A program made the position numbers and the translations under genes. Positions 19,065 through 28,447 of a stretch of DNA of 64,000 nt are shown piece after piece (the first letter of the stretch is position 1; every line of letters begins with the position of its first letter). Below the pieces are notes generated by a model, which saw only the letters and a list, made by a program, of their open reading frames with translations, had not been told where the DNA came from and searched no databases. Location: contig NZ_JABKKG010000006.1 of NCBI RefSeq assembly GCF_013166595.1, positions 1 to 64,000 of the forward strand. Direction: 5' to 3'. Source of the DNA: Palleniella intestinalis (GTDB lineage: Bacteria; Bacteroidota; Bacteroidia; Bacteroidales; Bacteroidaceae).

Positions 19065-19106
19065 ATCTCTCCCGACACAAGATAATTGTCTGATGTCGGG
19101 AGAGAT
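19065..19106. terminator. Possible terminator hairpin after the Cu/Zn exporter gene
   Basis: Arms 19065-19077 and 19094-19106 are perfect 13-bp reverse complements (ATCTCTCCCGACA). It lies 20 nt past the exporter stop on the minus strand. There is no good T-run, so it may instead be a regulatory or mRNA-stabilising hairpin. Confidence 0.45.
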
Positions 19107-19126
19107 GTCATTAAAAATGTGTAAAA

Positions 19127-20437
19127 TTACAGCAGGCGGCAGTCAAATCCTGCGGAGTCAATGGCTTTCATCACCGCTTCCGCCGTGCAAGTGCCCCATA
19201 CTCGCACTTCGCCATTGTCCAGAAGGACCTCCGCACGTTCCACTCCCGGGACAGACTGCACGGCGCCTGCGACAGCGGCGCGGCAGTGGGAGCAGGTCAT
19301 GCCGGCAACCTTTATCCTGTAGGCCGGCATGTCGGTGGCTGTCGGTTTCTGCTCGTGACCGTGATGATGATTGCCACGACGGAAAATGAAAGCGTTGGCC
19401 ATGAGCGCGACAAGCACAATGCCGGAAGCTATCTCCACAAAGCCCGGGCCGCTCTCCTCACAACAACCGTCTGCTATCGCGCCAAAAGGAGACAGTGCGA
19501 ACCATTCGCGAGGCATGAGATAGTCCATCGCCAGACCGCAGAGGACGGAGCCCAAGATGATGGATGCGAGGTATATCATGAGAGTCTTGCGACCCATAAT
19601 CTTGCGCACCACAAGGATTGAGGCGGCATTGCTTGCCGGTCCTGCCATGAGCATGACAAGGGCTGTGCCGGGAGAGAGGCCTTTCAGCATCAGCGACACG
19701 GCGATTGGTATGCTGCCTGTGGCGCAAAGGTACATAGGGATGGCAGCCAGCAGCACGAGAGCCATGCTGAGGAGTGTGTTGCCCGAGAAGAGTTCAAAGA
19801 ACTGCGCAGGCACCGCAACGGTGATGAGGGCTGCGATGAGCAGACCGATGAAAAGCCATTTGCCAACATCCTGAAGCATCTCCACGAAACCATAGTTGAG
19901 GGCGGACTTCATGCGTGCTGCGAACGAGCCCTTGTCCTCATGGCTGTGGCAGGAGCAGCCTTCGCCGCAACATTCCTCTGTCTCGGTCTCTGCATTTCCC
20001 TTCCATTCCTCCCCACCGTCAAGCTTGTTGACAAGCACGCCGCCAAAGAACGATGTGACAAGCGCAGCCAACGGACGTATGATGGCAAAAGCCGGTCCAA
20101 GCACGGAGTATGTCGCCATTATGCTGTCCACTCCCGTCTGCGGTGTGGCGATGAGGAATGATGTCGCAGCACCTTTCGACGCTCCTTCGCGGCGAAGAGC
20201 GGCAGTGGTTGGTATGACTCCGCAAGAGCATAATGGCAGTGGTATGCCGAAGAGTGCTGCTTTCACCACTGACTTCCAGTCATTGGAGGCAAGGTGGCGT
20301 GAGAACATGCTGCGAGGCACAAATGCCTGGAGCAGTCCTGCAATGAAGAATCCCAGAAGGAGGTAAGGTGCCATTTCGCACAACAGATGCCAGAACGAAA
20401 GCACATAGTCTGAGAAAATGTCTTTAATCATAATCAT
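19127..20437 (-). CDS. SO_0444-family Cu/Zn efflux permease with C-terminal HMA domain
   Basis: The product has 436 residues. It has two blocks of membrane helices of the DUF318/ArsP-like permease type, with the hallmark PLPLCSCGVIPTTAALRREG. A Cys/His-rich loop (ECCGEGCSCHSHE) lies between the blocks. The C-terminus carries a heavy-metal-associated domain with MTCSHC. Together these support export of copper or zinc across the inner membrane. I start at 20437 (MIMIKDIF), since the 42-residue extension to 20563 is not family-like. A -7 element TAATTTTG lies at 20523-20516 on the minus strand. Confidence 0.85.
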   Translation of the reverse strand: MIMIKDIFSDYVLSFWHLLCEMAPYLLLGFFIAGLLQAFVPRSMFSRHLASNDWKSVVKAALFGIPLPLCSCGVIPTTAALRREGASKGAATSFLIATPQTGVDSIMATYSVLGPAFAIIRPLAALVTSFFGGVLVNKLDGGEEWKGNAETETEECCGEGCSCHSHEDKGSFAARMKSALNYGFVEMLQDVGKWLFIGLLIAALITVAVPAQFFELFSGNTLLSMALVLLAAIPMYLCATGSIPIAVSLMLKGLSPGTALVMLMAGPASNAASILVVRKIMGRKTLMIYLASIILGSVLCGLAMDYLMPREWFALSPFGAIADGCCEESGPGFVEIASGIVLVALMANAFIFRRGNHHHGHEQKPTATDMPAYRIKVAGMTCSHCRAAVAGAVQSVPGVERAEVLLDNGEVRVWGTCTAEAVMKAIDSAGFDCRLL

Positions 20438-20966
20438 TTTTTTATGTAGTTTGTTTAATGTATATGTTATTGGGAAATATACAGTGGATTTCGCACATAT
20501 CCCGATTTCCGAGTGCAAAATTACGGAAAATGTTTTGCAAGTTGGTTGCAAACAGGTTATCATGCGGATTCAGAAGATTATGCTGATTTAGCTTGAATTT
20601 TAATTCAGTGATTTTTGCGGATAGCGAGAATTCGTCGAACTCACGTGATATTGCACAACGAGATACTACAGTTTGTTTTGCTGAACGACACCAATATTGC
20701 AAAATATAATGTAGTTTGTTCTTACGGAACTATCATATAGCACAATGGGACCGTTCTCATTTATGAAGCCAGCCCCATTGGAAATGTATAAATAATTTAC
20801 ACCTTATATTATTAGTACCCTACAGAATTATTCTATTGCATTGGAACATACCCCTATCTATACCCCTATAATATTTGGAATCGCTTGTGAAATGTCGTAC
20901 CTTTGCAAGCGAAACCAGAAACATCAAGAATGTTGGTTTGCAGAGTTCTTTGACGTACTTACCATA
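20438..20966. other. Intergenic region between the Cu/Zn exporter gene and mrp
   Basis: It holds the exporter's -7 element at 20523-20516 (minus) and an orphan plus-strand promoter at 20874-20905. I see no gene. Confidence 0.5.
20874..20905 (+). promoter_or_regulatory. Orphan consensus promoter facing the 3' end of mrp
   Basis: TTTG (20874-20877), exactly 20 nt, then TACCTTTG (20898-20905) on the plus strand. Both boxes match the Bacteroidetes consensus. No plus-strand gene follows; transcription would run antisense into mrp. Confidence 0.55.
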
Positions 20967-22025
20967 TTATAATAAGCGTACCTTGGAAACAATTCCCTGC
21001 GCAAGGGCGAGAAACGCCTGGCCGGTAGGTGAGGCGACATCCATTGCCGCAGGAGTACCGTTGTCGCCATTCTCGCAAACGCTCTGCACGATAGGTATTT
21101 GTGCAAGGAGCGGAAGGTTGAGTTGCTCGGCAAGATTCTTGCAGCCGTCCTTGCCGAAGATGTAGTATTTGTTCTCCGGAAGTTCGGCAGGAGTAAAGTA
21201 GGCCATGTTCTCCACAAGACCGAGGATTGGCACATTGACCTTGTCGTTCTGGTACATGTCTATGCCTTTGCGTGCATCGGCAAGCGCCACTTGCTGCGGA
21301 GTGGAGACGATTACCGCTCCCGTGATGTTCAGTATCTGGAGCAATGACAGGTGAATGTCGCTCGTTCCGGGAGGAGTGTCAAGGATAAGGTAGTCTATAT
21401 CCGACCAATCTGAATCACAGATAAGTTGTTTCAATGCGGAGCAAGCCATGCCGCCACGCCACAGTGTAGCTGTCTCAGGAGACACGAAGAAGCCTATGGA
21501 GAGGAGTTTCACGCCGAATTTCTCGATAGGTTCAATCAGTTGTCTGCCGTCCTTCTCCACGGCATAAGGGCGCGCATCCTCGCATCCGAACATCTTTGGC
21601 ATGGAAGGGCCGAAGATGTCTGTGTCAAGAAGTCCTACCCTATAGCCGAGGCGTGCCATGGCAACAGCGATGTTTGCCGATACCGTGGATTTGCCTACGC
21701 CACCCTTTCCGGAGCTTACGGCGATTATCTTCAGGTCTGTGAGGTACTTGTCCTCCTTCGGACGCGGCTTTGTCTTGAACTCGGTCTTTATGGTGACCTC
21801 CACTTCCTTGCCCACGTAGTAGTGTATTGCAGCCTCAGCAGCCTTCACTGTGGATTTCAGGAAAGGGTCAGTCTCTTTTGGGAACAGGAGTGTGAATGAG
21901 ACCTTCATGCCATCAATGCGGACATCATCGACAAGCATCTCGCTCTCGATGAGGTTCTTTTTCGTTCCGGCATAGTTCACTGTGGCAAGTGCGTCGGTGA
22001 TTAGTTTGGGATATAATGTTTGCAT
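20967..22025 (-). CDS. mrp: Mrp/ApbC/NBP35-family iron-sulfur carrier ATPase
   Basis: The product has 352 residues. An N-terminal DUF59/MIP18-like domain occupies about residues 1-85. The deviant Walker A SGKGGVGKST is at 105-114, and DTDIFGPSMPKMFG and ILDTPPGTSDIHL follow. Such proteins bind and transfer Fe-S clusters. The C-terminal CxxC of many Mrp proteins is not visible at the usual place before YYIFG, which may alter cluster binding. The start at 22025 avoids a 50-residue extension overlapping purT. It probably shares a transcript with purT, 76 nt upstream. Confidence 0.92.
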   Translation of the reverse strand: MQTLYPKLITDALATVNYAGTKKNLIESEMLVDDVRIDGMKVSFTLLFPKETDPFLKSTVKAAEAAIHYYVGKEVEVTIKTEFKTKPRPKEDKYLTDLKIIAVSSGKGGVGKSTVSANIAVAMARLGYRVGLLDTDIFGPSMPKMFGCEDARPYAVEKDGRQLIEPIEKFGVKLLSIGFFVSPETATLWRGGMACSALKQLICDSDWSDIDYLILDTPPGTSDIHLSLLQILNITGAVIVSTPQQVALADARKGIDMYQNDKVNVPILGLVENMAYFTPAELPENKYYIFGKDGCKNLAEQLNLPLLAQIPIVQSVCENGDNGTPAAMDVASPTGQAFLALAQGIVSKVRLL

Positions 22026-22101
22026 TGTAAGTTCTTTTTCATGAACATTGGGAACAAGGCGCACAATGCGTCCCATTCCCAATGCTGATATAAAAAATGT
22101 T

Positions 22102-23256
22102 TTATCGAAGTACTGTCTCGGCAAGACGCTTGGCCTTGTCTCGCAGGCAGTCTGTGCCATTCTCAACATCGCCATAGGTCAGTACAACACCCATACGGCG
22201 TCCCTTGTGAGCCTCAGGCTTGCCGAAGATGCGGATGCGTGCATTCTCTTCGGAGAGCACATCGGCAAGGTTGTATTCCGGCACGCCTTCATAATCCTTG
22301 TCGGCAAGTACGACGGCTGACGCTCCGGCATGCTCCAGCTTGATGTCATGGATAGGCAGACCGAGGACAGCGCGCAGATGCAGTTCAAACTCAGAAAGGT
22401 TTGTGGTATGACCGAGGGTCACCATGCCTGTGTCATGCGGACGTGGGGAAAGTTCAGAGAAGACAACGCCTGTCTCGGTAAGGAAGAACTCCACACCCCA
22501 GATGCCTGCACCTGTGAGTGCCGCAGTGACCTTTGCCGCCATGTCCTGTGCGTCTTTGAGGTCTTTTTCAGAAATCATGTAAGGCTGCCATGACTCACGG
22601 TAGTCGCCGCCTTTCTGCACATGACCTATCGGAGGGCAGAAGAGAGTCGGGCCGTTTTTCTGTGTTACGGTAAGCAATGTGAATTCAGATGTGAAGTGTA
22701 TGAACTCCTCAATGATTACTTCCTGCACATCACCACGTGCACCTGCCATAGCCGCATCAAAAGCCGGACGCAGTTCCTCAGCACATTTTACAGTGGACTG
22801 GCCATGACCGGAAGATGACATCAGAGGCTTGATGACGCACGGGAAACCTATCTCACGGCTTGCTGCCTCAAGTTCCTCGAAGGTCTTTGCGTAGAAATAT
22901 TTCGCTGTGCGCAGCCCGAGTTCCTTTGCGGCAAGGTCGCGTATGGCCTGGCGGTTCATGGTATAGTTCACGGCACGCGCCGACGGTACAACCTGTATGC
23001 CCTGCTTCTCAAAGTCGAAAAGGCGTTCTGTGCGTATCGCCTCTATCTCCGGGACAATGATGTCAGGCTTATGCTTAGCAACCACCTCTGCAAGTTTGTC
23101 ACCGTCAAGCATGGAGAACACCTCACGCTCGTCAGCAACCTGCATTGCCGGCGCATTGTCATATTTGTCACATGCCACAACATACACGCCCTTGCGCTTT
23201 GCAGCAATAACGAACTCCTTACCCAGTTCACCTGAGCCAAGCAACAGAATTTTCAT
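22102..23256 (-). CDS. purT: Formate-dependent phosphoribosylglycinamide formyltransferase PurT
   Basis: The product has 384 residues with an ATP-grasp fold. It begins [20 protein letters not shown] and contains [26 protein letters not shown] and [15 protein letters not shown], all typical of PurT. The enzyme formylates GAR with formate and ATP in purine synthesis, the folate-independent alternative to PurN. The ATG at 23256 is preceded by an in-frame TTG that I reject. It lies upstream of mrp. Confidence 0.96.
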   Translation of the reverse strand: MKILLLGSGELGKEFVIAAKRKGVYVVACDKYDNAPAMQVADEREVFSMLDGDKLAEVVAKHKPDIIVPEIEAIRTERLFDFEKQGIQVVPSARAVNYTMNRQAIRDLAAKELGLRTAKYFYAKTFEELEAASREIGFPCVIKPLMSSSGHGQSTVKCAEELRPAFDAAMAGARGDVQEVIIEEFIHFTSEFTLLTVTQKNGPTLFCPPIGHVQKGGDYRESWQPYMISEKDLKDAQDMAAKVTAALTGAGIWGVEFFLTETGVVFSELSPRPHDTGMVTLGHTTNLSEFELHLRAVLGLPIHDIKLEHAGASAVVLADKDYEGVPEYNLADVLSEENARIRIFGKPEAHKGRRMGVVLTYGDVENGTDCLRDKAKRLAETVLR

Positions 23257-23328
23257 CAAAAAGTAATGTTGAATATATTATTATCAAGAAATTCACTTGT
23301 TCACATCAGTGACAAAGCACATTGCCGC

Positions 23329-23631
23329 TTATTTGGCGTTGCTGTTATTGCACTGTTTCTTGCACTCTTCCTGCTTTGTGCACTGTTGCTTGCAGTCTGT
23401 TGACTTCTCGCATTTCTTCTCACACTTTGATTTGCAGTCTGCGGACTTGTCACACTGCTTCTCACACTTCGCTGTGCCACACTTCGCTGTACATTTGTCA
23501 GACTGTGTGCACTGCTTCCTGACACATGAGGTTGTTGTAGCCTTTTGGGTATCGTCCGACTGGTTGACTGACTGTGCACTTACTGTAAGTACGCATACTA
23601 ATGCTGCGATAATGCTTAGAATCTTCTTCAT
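23329..23631 (-). CDS. Small exported Cys/Lys-rich protein of unknown function
   Basis: The product has 100 residues. A clear signal peptide (MKKILSIIAALVCVLTVSAQ) is followed by about 80 residues holding 13 cysteines, mostly in K-x-C, D-C or Q-x-C steps 4-6 residues apart, with many lysines. The spacing suggests a repeated disulfide-bonded or metal-binding mini-motif. I know no family for it. Promoter-like elements TACCTTTG (23748-23741) and TATATTTG (23704-23697) lie upstream on the minus strand. A 117-codon frame on the other strand is a shadow. Confidence 0.75.
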   Translation of the reverse strand: MKKILSIIAALVCVLTVSAQSVNQSDDTQKATTTSCVRKQCTQSDKCTAKCGTAKCEKQCDKSADCKSKCEKKCEKSTDCKQQCTKQEECKKQCNNSNAK

Positions 23632-23748
23632 TGTTGTTTTACGTTTTTAATTGTCATTTTTAATACTATGCCGCCCATAAGCAGCAATAAGTGTTGCAAA
23701 TATATTTATCTGTTGGCTTGTCCATTTCTGTCACTTGGTGCAAAGGTA

Positions 23749-24005
23749 CTCATTTCCACGGTAACGTCAGAATAGAATTCCCCTAACTGTATATGGGAAA
23801 ACCCTATATCTTTCACCAAAGAGAGTGTACACCATGCCGTTCAAGACGGATAAATGATAAATCACAACAATTAATATGCAAAATTACAAAATACCCAAAG
23901 TACCACCAAAATTATTTCGCAAAAGTTTATTAATTCACCTTATTATTATATGAATGAGAAATGAAAAATCGCTTGCATATAGACATTTATATCAAAATAA
24001 ATTCG
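23749..24005. other. Intergenic region between the Cys-rich protein gene and the PL11 lyase
   Basis: A+T-rich spacer between divergent genes; apart from the flanking -7 elements no structure or gene is seen. Confidence 0.4.
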
Positions 24006-24013
24006 TAATTTTG
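24006..24013 (+). promoter_or_regulatory. -7 element upstream of the PL11 lyase
   Basis: TAATTTTG followed by TA, in the correct orientation 112 nt before the start codon. The -33 box is weak. Confidence 0.45.
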
Positions 24014-24124
24014 TACCCGAAATGGAAATGACCTAACAAAAAGACGGCTTCCAACATAGCCAAACGGTCTCATGGAACGGCTTGACCTGATTAACCAAAA
24101 CACTAACTAAAAATACTAACAAAC

Positions 24125-26989
24125 ATGCTAAGAAAATTACTATTTGTACTCTTACTTGCAACAACCACAACAATGTGGGCACAGAAAGCGACAGCATTAT
24201 GGAGTCTCAATGATTTGGAGAACCTGACAACTGCAAGCCTTACAGGCGATGAAACTGCAGTTGCCCAGTTGACGGCAGCCTGCACGACAGGCGACAAGCT
24301 GACAGCTACAGAATTGCTGACAGTTTCCGGTGCCGACAACGGCTATACTGCCGTGACATACGAGCGCCCGATGACCAAGTTCCAACCTGCCGCAGAAGTG
24401 AAAAACATCACCAACGGCTATTGTGTCTCTTTCAGCATAAACATTGCTGAAGGGCATACATTCAAACCAACTCGCTTGTCCTTCGATGCGGCACGCTGCG
24501 GAACAGACAAAGGCACAATAAGCATAACCACACAGACAGGTTCTGCTCCTGCAACAACATTTGCACAAGGAATCACCCCTTTGCGCAACAAAATCATGTC
24601 AGGCAACTCTACCGGATTCAGCACGCATGAATACAACATCAACGGTGTGATAGCAGAAGGTTCATCCTACACTGTGAACATATACATCATGGGAATCGCC
24701 AACACCAAGCAGATTGCAATAGGCAGTGTGGCAATAGAAGGCATCGTGGATGAGCCTGTGTACAACATGTCACATTACCTGTCCGCATTCACTTGCCGTT
24801 CCAACGGAGAAACCATTGACCTGTACCCTGTGATAAAGGATTCAGGCAATGGTGTCGAGAGCCTTTTCAGAACAAAACTGACAGAAATTCCTACAGATTT
24901 CAATGCCGTACCGACGGAAGGCTATACTGCCAATGTCGACTATGCAAACAATGTTGCCACTGTTACCATAAAGGAGAATGGCAGCACTGTCTACTCATCA
25001 GCTGTACGCCTCATGGTCAGCCACATCGGCAACCGTGGCGAGGCGAAACCGCTCAACCGTGGCTTGCTGGCTGTTCATCTTAACGATGGAAATCTTGTCA
25101 GCTGGCGTATGCGTGCCACAGACATCCCGGGTTCCACTCTGTACAAACTCTATCGTGAGGGCGAACTGATACAGACCTTGAAACTAAAGACAAACTACAA
25201 GGACCGTGGCAAAACTGCCGGAACGAACTATCGCATAGAAGTATGCAGTGCCGACGGTGCTGTGCTTGAAACGCAGGAGACTTCAGCATGGGGTGCGCAG
25301 AACACTGCTTTCGTCTTGCCACAGGCTCCTACGGACACCAACGGTACCGGAGCTACATACACGCCGAATGATGCTTCATGCTACGACATGGACGGCGACG
25401 GCGAGCAGGAGATTGTCATACGCTGGGAACCTTCCAATGTACGCGATGGCGCAAATACAGGCTCAACGGGTGCAGTGTTCCTTGACTGTGTAAAACTTGA
25501 CGGAACACACCTTTGGCGCATCAATCTTGGAAGGAACATGTGGGCGTCACAGCACACAATAACATTCCTCTGCTATGACTTTGACGGTGACGGCTATGGC
25601 GAGATGATTGTACGCACCGCTCCAGGAACAATAGACGGCGAAGGCAATTTCGTGCTTATGGGCAATGATGACCCTTATGCAAACTACGTTGCTGCCAATG
25701 GGCGCGTGGAGAGCGGACCGGAGTATCTCACTGTATTCGACGGCACAACAGGTGGTGCAATAAGCAGCATCCACTACTGGCCTGCACACGATGATTTCAG
25801 CGACAACGTACAGGCTTATGGCAGTGCAGCACGCATAGAGCGTTATAACGCAACCATGGCGCGACTTGACGTCAACGGCAAGGCTACTCCATGTGCAGTG
25901 ATGAATCATGGCTATTACAACCAGGCATACTATATGGCAGCATACTTTGACGGCAAGGAACTCCATGAGTTATGGCGTCACTCCTCCACAACAAGCGGAA
26001 AGGGAATGTATGGGCAAGGCTACCACACACTCCAGTCAGCGGATGTCGACGGTGACGGCTTTGATGAGATAGTTGCCGGTTCGGCAGTGCTTGACCATGA
26101 CGGTGTGAATGTGCTGTGGAGAAGTGGTGAAGGTCATGGTGACGCGCTGCATATAGGCGACTTTGACTGGAACAACCCTGGAATGGAGATTTATTCTGTC
26201 ATGGAGGATGGCAAAGCATCCTATGTCCACTACGCACAGGATATGCGCGACGCAAAGACAGGCCAGCTTCTTTGGGGCACCCCGAAGACAGGCGGCGACT
26301 GCGGACGCGGACTCTGTGGTGACTTTGACGACAAGCATGAGGGAGCGGAATCCATGTGCTCCGCCTATCCCGGACTGTACGACAGCAAGGGTAACGTCAT
26401 TAGCGACTGGCATGTAGGCACAACAAGCTCCTCTTCCATAAATTTCCGCATTTACTGGGACGGAGACCTCTATGACGAGTACCACGACCGACAGCACATA
26501 GACAAGTGGAACAGCACAACAAAACAGTGGCAGCGCCTGACAACCCTCTACAACATCGCACCGGGTGCATCATCCATCAACGGCTCAAAGAATGTTCCGT
26601 CTCTCCAGGCTGACATCCTCGGCGACTGGCGCGAGGAGGTTGTCTATTACTATGCCATAGACGCTGCAGCCGGAAAATTCGGGCTGAATATCATCACCAC
26701 AAACTACGAAAGCAACTACATGCTGCCGTACTTGCGTGACGACCATGTCTACGACAATGCCATCGTATGGCAGAACACTACCTACAACCAACCTCCACAT
26801 GTTTCCTACTCACCTGTGGTTTATTGGAAAGAACTGCAAGAAATCCTGACCGGTATATGCAACGTCTCCATTTCTGACACGGATACAACAAATAATGCCA
26901 CCTACAACATCGCGGGTCAGCGTATCAATCCTTCATATCTACAGAACGGTGGTATCGTGATACGCAACGGAAAGAAATATATGAAATAA
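24125..26989 (+). CDS. Exported rhamnogalacturonan lyase, polysaccharide lyase family 11
   Basis: The product has 954 residues: a signal peptide (MLRKLLFVLLLATTTTMWAQ), an N-terminal carbohydrate-binding-like region to about 220, then the PL11 module. The PL11 part begins around NRGLLAVHLNDGNLVSWRM and includes YDMDGDGEQEIVIRWEPSN, VDGDGFDEIVAGS and LGDWREEVVYY, the calcium-binding propeller motifs of rhamnogalacturonan lyases. It would cleave the pectin RG-I backbone outside the cell. The tail YNIAGQR plus NGKKYMK resembles C-terminal tails of exported Prevotella proteins. A strong terminator follows. No SusCD pair is adjacent. Confidence 0.9.
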   Translation: MLRKLLFVLLLATTTTMWAQKATALWSLNDLENLTTASLTGDETAVAQLTAACTTGDKLTATELLTVSGADNGYTAVTYERPMTKFQPAAEVKNITNGYCVSFSINIAEGHTFKPTRLSFDAARCGTDKGTISITTQTGSAPATTFAQGITPLRNKIMSGNSTGFSTHEYNINGVIAEGSSYTVNIYIMGIANTKQIAIGSVAIEGIVDEPVYNMSHYLSAFTCRSNGETIDLYPVIKDSGNGVESLFRTKLTEIPTDFNAVPTEGYTANVDYANNVATVTIKENGSTVYSSAVRLMVSHIGNRGEAKPLNRGLLAVHLNDGNLVSWRMRATDIPGSTLYKLYREGELIQTLKLKTNYKDRGKTAGTNYRIEVCSADGAVLETQETSAWGAQNTAFVLPQAPTDTNGTGATYTPNDASCYDMDGDGEQEIVIRWEPSNVRDGANTGSTGAVFLDCVKLDGTHLWRINLGRNMWASQHTITFLCYDFDGDGYGEMIVRTAPGTIDGEGNFVLMGNDDPYANYVAANGRVESGPEYLTVFDGTTGGAISSIHYWPAHDDFSDNVQAYGSAARIERYNATMARLDVNGKATPCAVMNHGYYNQAYYMAAYFDGKELHELWRHSSTTSGKGMYGQGYHTLQSADVDGDGFDEIVAGSAVLDHDGVNVLWRSGEGHGDALHIGDFDWNNPGMEIYSVMEDGKASYVHYAQDMRDAKTGQLLWGTPKTGGDCGRGLCGDFDDKHEGAESMCSAYPGLYDSKGNVISDWHVGTTSSSSINFRIYWDGDLYDEYHDRQHIDKWNSTTKQWQRLTTLYNIAPGASSINGSKNVPSLQADILGDWREEVVYYYAIDAAAGKFGLNIITTNYESNYMLPYLRDDHVYDNAIVWQNTTYNQPPHVSYSPVVYWKELQEILTGICNVSISDTDTTNNATYNIAGQRINPSYLQNGGIVIRNGKKYMK

Positions 26990-27030
26990 AAAAAACATGC
27001 TGCAAGACTATTTTACAAACATATTCTGCG

Positions 27031-27074
27031 AAAAAAAGGACTGCCTGACGAAAATCAGGCAGTCCTTTTTTTTT
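27031..27074 (+). terminator. Rho-independent terminator after the PL11 lyase
   Basis: A long stem (27031-27048 with 27055-27072) has a GACTGCCTGA core and a CGAAAA loop, followed by a run of T. It lies 41 nt after the stop codon. Confidence 0.92.
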
Positions 27075-27289
27075 GCAGAATAGTCATCTGACTATCTTAC
27101 TTATAATATATTGTTCATCTGACATTTGAAGCAACAGGCTCCAAAATCAAAAATAAACCGGCATTTGTTCCTGCACATCACATTCCGGCTTCGCATCCAA
27201 GCCCATCACCTCTTTGAAGAAAGAGTGCTGACGAAGCACATCGCGCTTGAAATGGAGGATTTCCGCGTTGGCTAACTCTCCACGCTGCC

Positions 27290-27346
27290 GGGAAACACTG
27301 TTTCTTGTATTACACGTACCTTACAAGAAATAGATACATGTTTCCC
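27290..27346. repeat. Two-part inverted repeat in the gap before the EFR1 gene
   Basis: TTTCTTGTA (27301-27309) pairs with TACAAGAAA (27322-27330), and GGGAAACA (27290-27297) pairs with TGTTTCCC (27339-27346). The remainder of 27,075-27,536 shows no gene that I can support. It may act as a terminator for EFR1 transcripts read on the minus strand. Confidence 0.5.
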
Positions 27347-27536
27347 ATGCGCTTCTGCGGCGAAGATAGAAAGAAACCATGAAACAGCAACCGATTTGCA
27401 TATTTTTAAATGCAGATGAGCAGATATTTTTTCAACCATTTGTCACTTTTCACAACAAGAAACAACATCTTTTGTCACAATTATTCCTAAAAAAGGACAA
27501 CAGCATTTACGCAAAATATGTGCGGAGACATTGGCA

Positions 27537-28298
27537 TTATATGTACAGTTCGCACTCTTTCCTTACCGAACAAGGCTTGCGGAGCATAAGATTGACAGCA
27601 GAAAGAAGGACACAGTTAATCTTTCTTGCATTATGCGGACACACTGCCACGCAGCGCATGCATGAGATACATGCCGCTTTGTCAACCTCCTTGGCATTGT
27701 CCTTGCTGATTGCTCCCACAGGGCATTTCGCTGCACAAAGCCCGCAGTTGGTACATTTGCCACCGGCGGAAGGCACAATCTTTTTGCCACCTACCTCACG
27801 ATACGGTCTGTTGCCTGGAATGGCAGGGACACTCATATCCCCTTTATCGAGTTTCGCCTTTATCTTGTCTCCAAATTCTTTCAGGCAGGAAGCATCCTCC
27901 GCGTCAGGCCTTCCGGCTGCATAGCGGCGGGCGATGGAGTGCTCGGCGATGGCAGCGACAGCACCGACAACGGCAAATCCGGCATTCTCCGCCACATCTT
28001 GCAGTTCCACAAGCGTGTCCTCATAAGCGCGGTTGCCGTAGACTGCCACAATCACGGCTTTGGCTCCATTGGCTTTTATGCTTGCAATGCGTTCGGCAGC
28101 CGTGGCAGGCACTCTGCCACTGTACGACGGAACGGCAATCACGGCAAGGTCATCATCTGTAAGCACCACACCGGCAGACACTGCGGCATTGTCGGAAAGG
28201 TCAACGAATATCGGCTCAGATCCCAATCCTCCAGCCAGTATGTGGGAAACTTTCTCTGTTCCGCCTGTAGGGCTGAAACAAATCTCATAAATCTTCAT
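27537..28298 (-). CDS. EFR1-type flavodoxin-ferredoxin fusion protein
   Basis: The product has 253 residues. It begins as a flavodoxin (MKIYEICFSPTGGTEKVS, an FMN phosphate loop) and ends with two 4Fe-4S motifs (CTNCGLCAAKCPVG and CISCMRCVAVCP). This arrangement is the EFR1 family, cytoplasmic electron carriers of unknown partners. No signal peptide is present. It is transcribed alone from a promoter embedded in a 26-bp inverted repeat just upstream, which may be an operator. Confidence 0.9.
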   Translation of the reverse strand: MKIYEICFSPTGGTEKVSHILAGGLGSEPIFVDLSDNAAVSAGVVLTDDDLAVIAVPSYSGRVPATAAERIASIKANGAKAVIVAVYGNRAYEDTLVELQDVAENAGFAVVGAVAAIAEHSIARRYAAGRPDAEDASCLKEFGDKIKAKLDKGDMSVPAIPGNRPYREVGGKKIVPSAGGKCTNCGLCAAKCPVGAISKDNAKEVDKAACISCMRCVAVCPHNARKINCVLLSAVNLMLRKPCSVRKECELYI

Positions 28299-28350
28299 AT
28301 TCTATATTTTTTAGTATAAATCCTGTACAGCAATCGCTGTATAATTTGCA

Positions 28351-28417
28351 AAGATACGCATAAGTAGACAGAAAACCAAATTTCATTCAAAGTTTTCTGT
28401 CTACTTATGCGTATCTT
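28351..28417 (-). promoter_or_regulatory. EFR1 promoter inside a 26-bp perfect inverted repeat
   Basis: Arms 28351-28376 and 28392-28417 are perfect reverse complements with a 15-nt loop. On the minus strand TTTG from the loop lies 20 nt before TATCTTTG at the low-coordinate end, so the promoter spans the palindrome. It may be an operator, a hairpin at the mRNA start, or a terminator for the phosphatase gene that ends at 28448. Confidence 0.7.
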
Positions 28418-28447
28418 CGTATGGGCTGAACAACAGCCCTCTGAAAA

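Noticed and set aside
27379..27924. 181-codon plus-strand frame overlapping EFR1
   Set aside because: It is mostly antisense to the Fe-S region of EFR1 and the start lies in a gap with no promoter.
28351..28417. Invertible promoter
   Set aside because: The arms are separated by only 15 nt, too little for recombinase inversion, and inversion would not create a second promoter.
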